From NCBI RefSeq assembly GCF_000219535.2, contig NZ_CP007806.1:4188501-4252500 (forward strand): 64,000 nucleotides of DNA, given 5' to 3'. This document shows positions 60,035-64,000 of the stretch, piece after piece (positions within the stretch are counted from its first letter, which is position 1; every line of letters begins with the position of its first letter). Origin of the DNA: Brevibacillus laterosporus LMG 15441. GTDB lineage: Bacteria > Bacillota > Bacilli > Brevibacillales > Brevibacillaceae. The notes beneath the pieces are model-generated. The model was not told where the DNA came from. It saw only the letters and a list, made by a program, of their open reading frames with translations, and made no database searches. A program made the position numbers and the translations under genes.

Positions 60035-60139
60035 ATTCAATAAAAAGTAGTCTTTTACCATTACCACTAGATAAAATTTATGACCTCAAATCAATGCAAA
60101 AATGAATAATCTGGTTTATTTTATGCTTGATTATTCTAT

Positions 60140-60192
60140 AAAAGCACATCATCTCAGCTTCTTTCTTTTACAGCTGGAATGATGTGCTTTTT
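60140..60192 (+). terminator. Terminator of the kinase gene
   Basis: AAAAGCACATCAT and ATGATGTGCTTTTT form a perfect 13-bp stem, extended by CAGCT/AGCTG, and end in a T-run. Confidence 0.95.
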
Positions 60193-60312
60193 ATTTCATT
60201 AATCTAAAATCTCATATCCAAAAACTCGTTAGTAATCAGTATTTTTCACTAAATAAATTCGTTGATAATAACTATGATCATCTTCCATTAGTTAGGTTAA
60301 TTGCCCACTATA

Positions 60313-60350
60313 TAAGAAAAGAGTGCCCTTAAAAGGGCACTCTTTTCTTA
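60313..60350 (-). terminator. Terminator of the rRNA-tRNA operon
   Basis: A perfect 18-bp stem, arms 60313-60330 and 60333-60350, with a 2-base loop. It directly follows the last tRNA on the minus strand and is the strongest terminator in the window. Confidence 0.95.
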
Positions 60351-60369
60351 TGGTCATCTCTTATTTCAA

Positions 60370-60443
60370 TGGAGCGGGTGATGGGAATCGAACCCACGCG
60401 ACCAGCTTGGAAGGCTGGAGTTCTACCATTGAACTACACCCGC
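60370..60443 (-). tRNA. tRNA-Gly(TCC)
   Basis: Cloverleaf with acceptor GCGGGTG, anticodon loop CTTCCAA (anticodon TCC), T-loop GGTTCGATTCC and encoded CCA. Last gene of the operon. Confidence 0.97.
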
Positions 60444-60452
60444 ACATTATAT

Positions 60453-60539
60453 TGGTGCCGAGGACCGGACTTGAACCGGTACGGGATTACTCCCGACAGA
60501 TTTTAAGTCTGTTGCGTCTGCCTATTCCGCCACCCCGGC
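60453..60539 (-). tRNA. tRNA-Leu(TAA)
   Basis: Class II tRNA with a long variable arm, acceptor GCCGGGG, anticodon loop CTTAAAA (TAA) and encoded CCA. Confidence 0.97.
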
Positions 60540-60551
60540 AAAATAAAAATG

Positions 60552-60625
60552 TCGGGAAGACAGGATTCGAACCTGCGACACCTTGGTCCCAAACCAAGTA
60601 CTCTACCAAGCTGAGCTACTTCCCG
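60552..60625 (-). tRNA. tRNA-Pro(TGG), CCA not encoded
   Basis: Acceptor CGGGAAG pairing with CTTCCCG, anticodon loop TTTGGGA (TGG), T-arm GGTTCGAATCC. After the discriminator A the gene continues CAT, so the CCA end must be added after transcription, unlike the neighbouring tRNAs. Confidence 0.96.
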
Positions 60626-60641
60626 ATATATGAAATAAATA

Positions 60642-60718
60642 TGGCGTGCCCTGAGAGATTCGAACTCCCGACCTTTTGATTCGTAGTCAAACGCTCTATC
60701 CAGCTGAGCTAAGGGCAC
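60642..60718 (-). tRNA. tRNA-Arg(ACG)
   Basis: Acceptor GTGCCCT, anticodon loop CTACGAA (ACG, first base expected to become inosine), T-arm GTTCGAATC, encoded CCA. Confidence 0.97.
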
Positions 60719-60723
60719 ATATA

Positions 60724-60799
60724 TGGAGCGGACGACGGGTCTCGAACCCGCGACCTTCGCCTTGGCAAGGCGACGCTCTACCAATTGAGCTACGTCCGC
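60724..60799 (-). tRNA. tRNA-Gly(GCC)
   Basis: Acceptor GCGGACG, anticodon loop TTGCCAA (GCC), T-arm GGTTCGAGACC, encoded CCA. Confidence 0.97.
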
Positions 60800-60808
60800 A
60801 TAAAAAAA

Positions 60809-60884
60809 TGGTGAGCCATGAAGGACTCGAACCTTCGACCCTCTGATTAAAAGTCAGATGCTCTACCAACTGAGCTAATGGCTC
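60809..60884 (-). tRNA. tRNA-Lys(TTT)
   Basis: Acceptor GAGCCAT, anticodon loop CTTTTAA (TTT), T-arm GGTTCGAGTCC, encoded CCA. Confidence 0.97.
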
Positions 60885-60889
60885 ATACA

Positions 60890-60974
60890 TGGTGGGGAGA
60901 GACGGATTCGAACCGCCGAACCCTGAGGGAGCAGATTTACAGTCTGCCGTGTTTAGCCACTTCACTATCTCCCC
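60890..60974 (-). tRNA. tRNA-Tyr(GTA)
   Basis: Class II tRNA with long variable arm, acceptor GGGGAGA, anticodon loop CTGTAAA (GTA), T-arm GGTTCGAATCC, encoded CCA. Confidence 0.97.
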
Positions 60975-60983
60975 ATGTATAAG

Positions 60984-61059
60984 TGGTGCCGGCGATAGGA
61001 CTTGAACCCACAACCCCCTGATTACAAGTCAGGTGCTCTACCAATTGAGCTACACCGGC
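60984..61059 (-). tRNA. tRNA-Thr(TGT)
   Basis: Acceptor GCCGGTG, anticodon loop CTTGTAA (TGT), T-arm GGTTCAAGTCC, encoded CCA. Confidence 0.97.
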
Positions 61060-61095
61060 AAATATGCTTTTTCATACTACCATCTTTTTAAAAGA

Positions 61096-61172
61096 TGGCG
61101 GAGCTGACGGGACTCGAACCCGCGACCTCCGGTGTGACAGACCGGCGTGAACTCCAACTTCACCACAGCTCC
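61096..61172 (-). tRNA. tRNA-Asp(GTC)
   Basis: Acceptor GGAGCTG, anticodon loop CTGTCAC (GTC), T-arm GGTTCGAGTCC, encoded CCA. Confidence 0.97.
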
Positions 61173-61178
61173 AAGAAT

Positions 61179-61255
<77 letters not shown>

Positions 61256-61272
61256 ACAATATAAAAGTAAAA

Positions 61273-61348
61273 TGGTGGAGGATGACGGGATCGAACCGCC
61301 GACCCTCTGCTTGTAAGGCAGATGCTCTCCCAGCTGAGCTAATCCTCC
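61273..61348 (-). tRNA. tRNA-Val(TAC)
   Basis: Acceptor GGAGGAT, anticodon loop CTTACAA (TAC), T-arm GGTTCGATCC, encoded CCA. Confidence 0.97.
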
Positions 61349-61355
61349 AGATAAA

Positions 61356-61432
61356 TGGTGACCCGTAGGGGATTCGAACCCCTGTATGACAGCGTGAAAG
61401 GCTGCTGTGTTAAACCGCTTCACCAACGGGCC
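61356..61432 (-). tRNA. tRNA-Glu(TTC)
   Basis: Acceptor GGCCCGT, anticodon loop CTTTCAC (TTC), T-arm GGTTCGAATCC, encoded CCA. Confidence 0.97.
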
Positions 61433-61441
61433 AATATGCTA

Positions 61442-61517
61442 TGGTGCTCCCGACAGGAATCGAACCTGCGACCTCTTCCTTACCATGGAAGCGCTCTACC
61501 GACTGAGCTACAGGAGC
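61442..61517 (-). tRNA. tRNA-Thr(GGT)
   Basis: Acceptor GCTCCTG, anticodon loop ATGGTAA (GGT) between CTTCC and GGAAG, T-arm GGTTCGATTCC, encoded CCA. Second Thr isoacceptor of the cluster. Confidence 0.96.
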
Positions 61518-61518
61518 A

Positions 61519-61593
61519 TGGCTCCTCAGGACGGACTCGAACCGCCAGCCTACCGGTTAACAGCCGGTTGCTCCACCATTGAGCTACTGAGGA
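61519..61593 (-). tRNA. tRNA-Asn(GTT)
   Basis: Acceptor TCCTCAG, anticodon loop CTGTTAA (GTT), T-arm GGTTCGAGTCC, encoded CCA. First tRNA after the 23S gene. Confidence 0.97.
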
Positions 61594-61651
61594 ACAATGT
61601 GAAAAAATTGTTCTTTCAAAACTAGATAATGAAGTCAGCATAAAGGCAATG

Positions 61652-64000
<2,349 letters not shown>

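Overview
The window reads as chromosome of a low-to-moderate GC, endospore-forming Gram-positive bacterium, most like Brevibacillus or a close relative in the Paenibacillaceae. The reasons are strong GGAGG-type ribosome binding sites, an alpha/beta-type small acid-soluble spore protein, YtfJ/YtfI sporulation-type genes, an SLH-domain surface protein, appDFABC gene order, OpuA, YhaM, pyruvate carboxylase, CcpA-type cre sites and a 23S rRNA plus a long tRNA run. The genus is an inference from gene content. No prophage, insertion sequence, CRISPR array, toxin-antitoxin pair or obvious defence island was seen.

Layout. 1-4.3 kb: a minus-strand group of RpiR regulator, MurQ etherase and Lac-family PTS IIB and IIC, which looks like MurNAc or cell-wall sugar recovery, followed by a small membrane protein. 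4.5-9.8 kb: a secreted PPC-repeat protein, an M23 peptidase lipoprotein and a divergent OmpR-type two-component system. 10-13 kb: a FadH-like 2,4-dienoyl-CoA reductase with a FadR-like operator, and a beta-hydroxyacid dehydrogenase that probably starts at CTG. 13-20.7 kb: envelope and unknown genes (LCP ligase, SEC-C protein, an unknown coupled pair, a PAP2 phosphatase). 20.8-24.6 kb: glycerate kinase, GntP permease and CdaR regulator. 24.7-26 kb: an ArsB/NhaD-type carrier. 26.2-29.6 kb: a molybdate-sensing regulator divergent from modABC. 29.6-33.4 kb: yhaM-DUF1232-DedA and several small genes, including a 56-codon gene at 32295-32465. 33.5-37.3 kb: a GbsR-type regulator and OpuA, with permease and binding protein fused. 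37.4-40.7 kb: a tyrosine/homogentisate catabolism cluster. 40.7-47.5 kb: a pseudouridine synthase and appDFABC. 47.7-60 kb: tpx, a hypothetical gene, Amj lipid II flippase, pyc, ytfJ/ytfI, an SLH-3D wall protein, a SASP, a YkoP-like protein, a TerC protein and an orphan cytosolic histidine kinase. 60.3-64 kb: the 3' part of an rRNA operon on the minus strand (23S, then 14 tRNAs, then a strong terminator) with no 5S gene between 23S and the tRNAs.

Common threads. Cell-envelope upkeep recurs: LCP, PAP2 phosphatase, Amj, M23, 3D and MurQ. Three of these genes (LCP, PAP2, Amj) have upstream sequences resembling ECF sigma promoters with the same 17-base spacing. Carbon control is visible as cre-like sites before murQ and gntP. 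Most convergent gene pairs share perfect or near-perfect bidirectional terminators, which makes the transcription units easy to read.

I did not find a clearly new multi-gene system. The more unusual points are the pairing of MurQ/RpiR with a Lac-family PTS, a structured leader before that PTS, a 24-bp palindrome over the modA start site, hairpins inside several 5' leaders, the CTG start, and the rRNA operon lacking 5S at its usual place. All functional statements rest on reading the sequence and on memory of the families; no database search was run.
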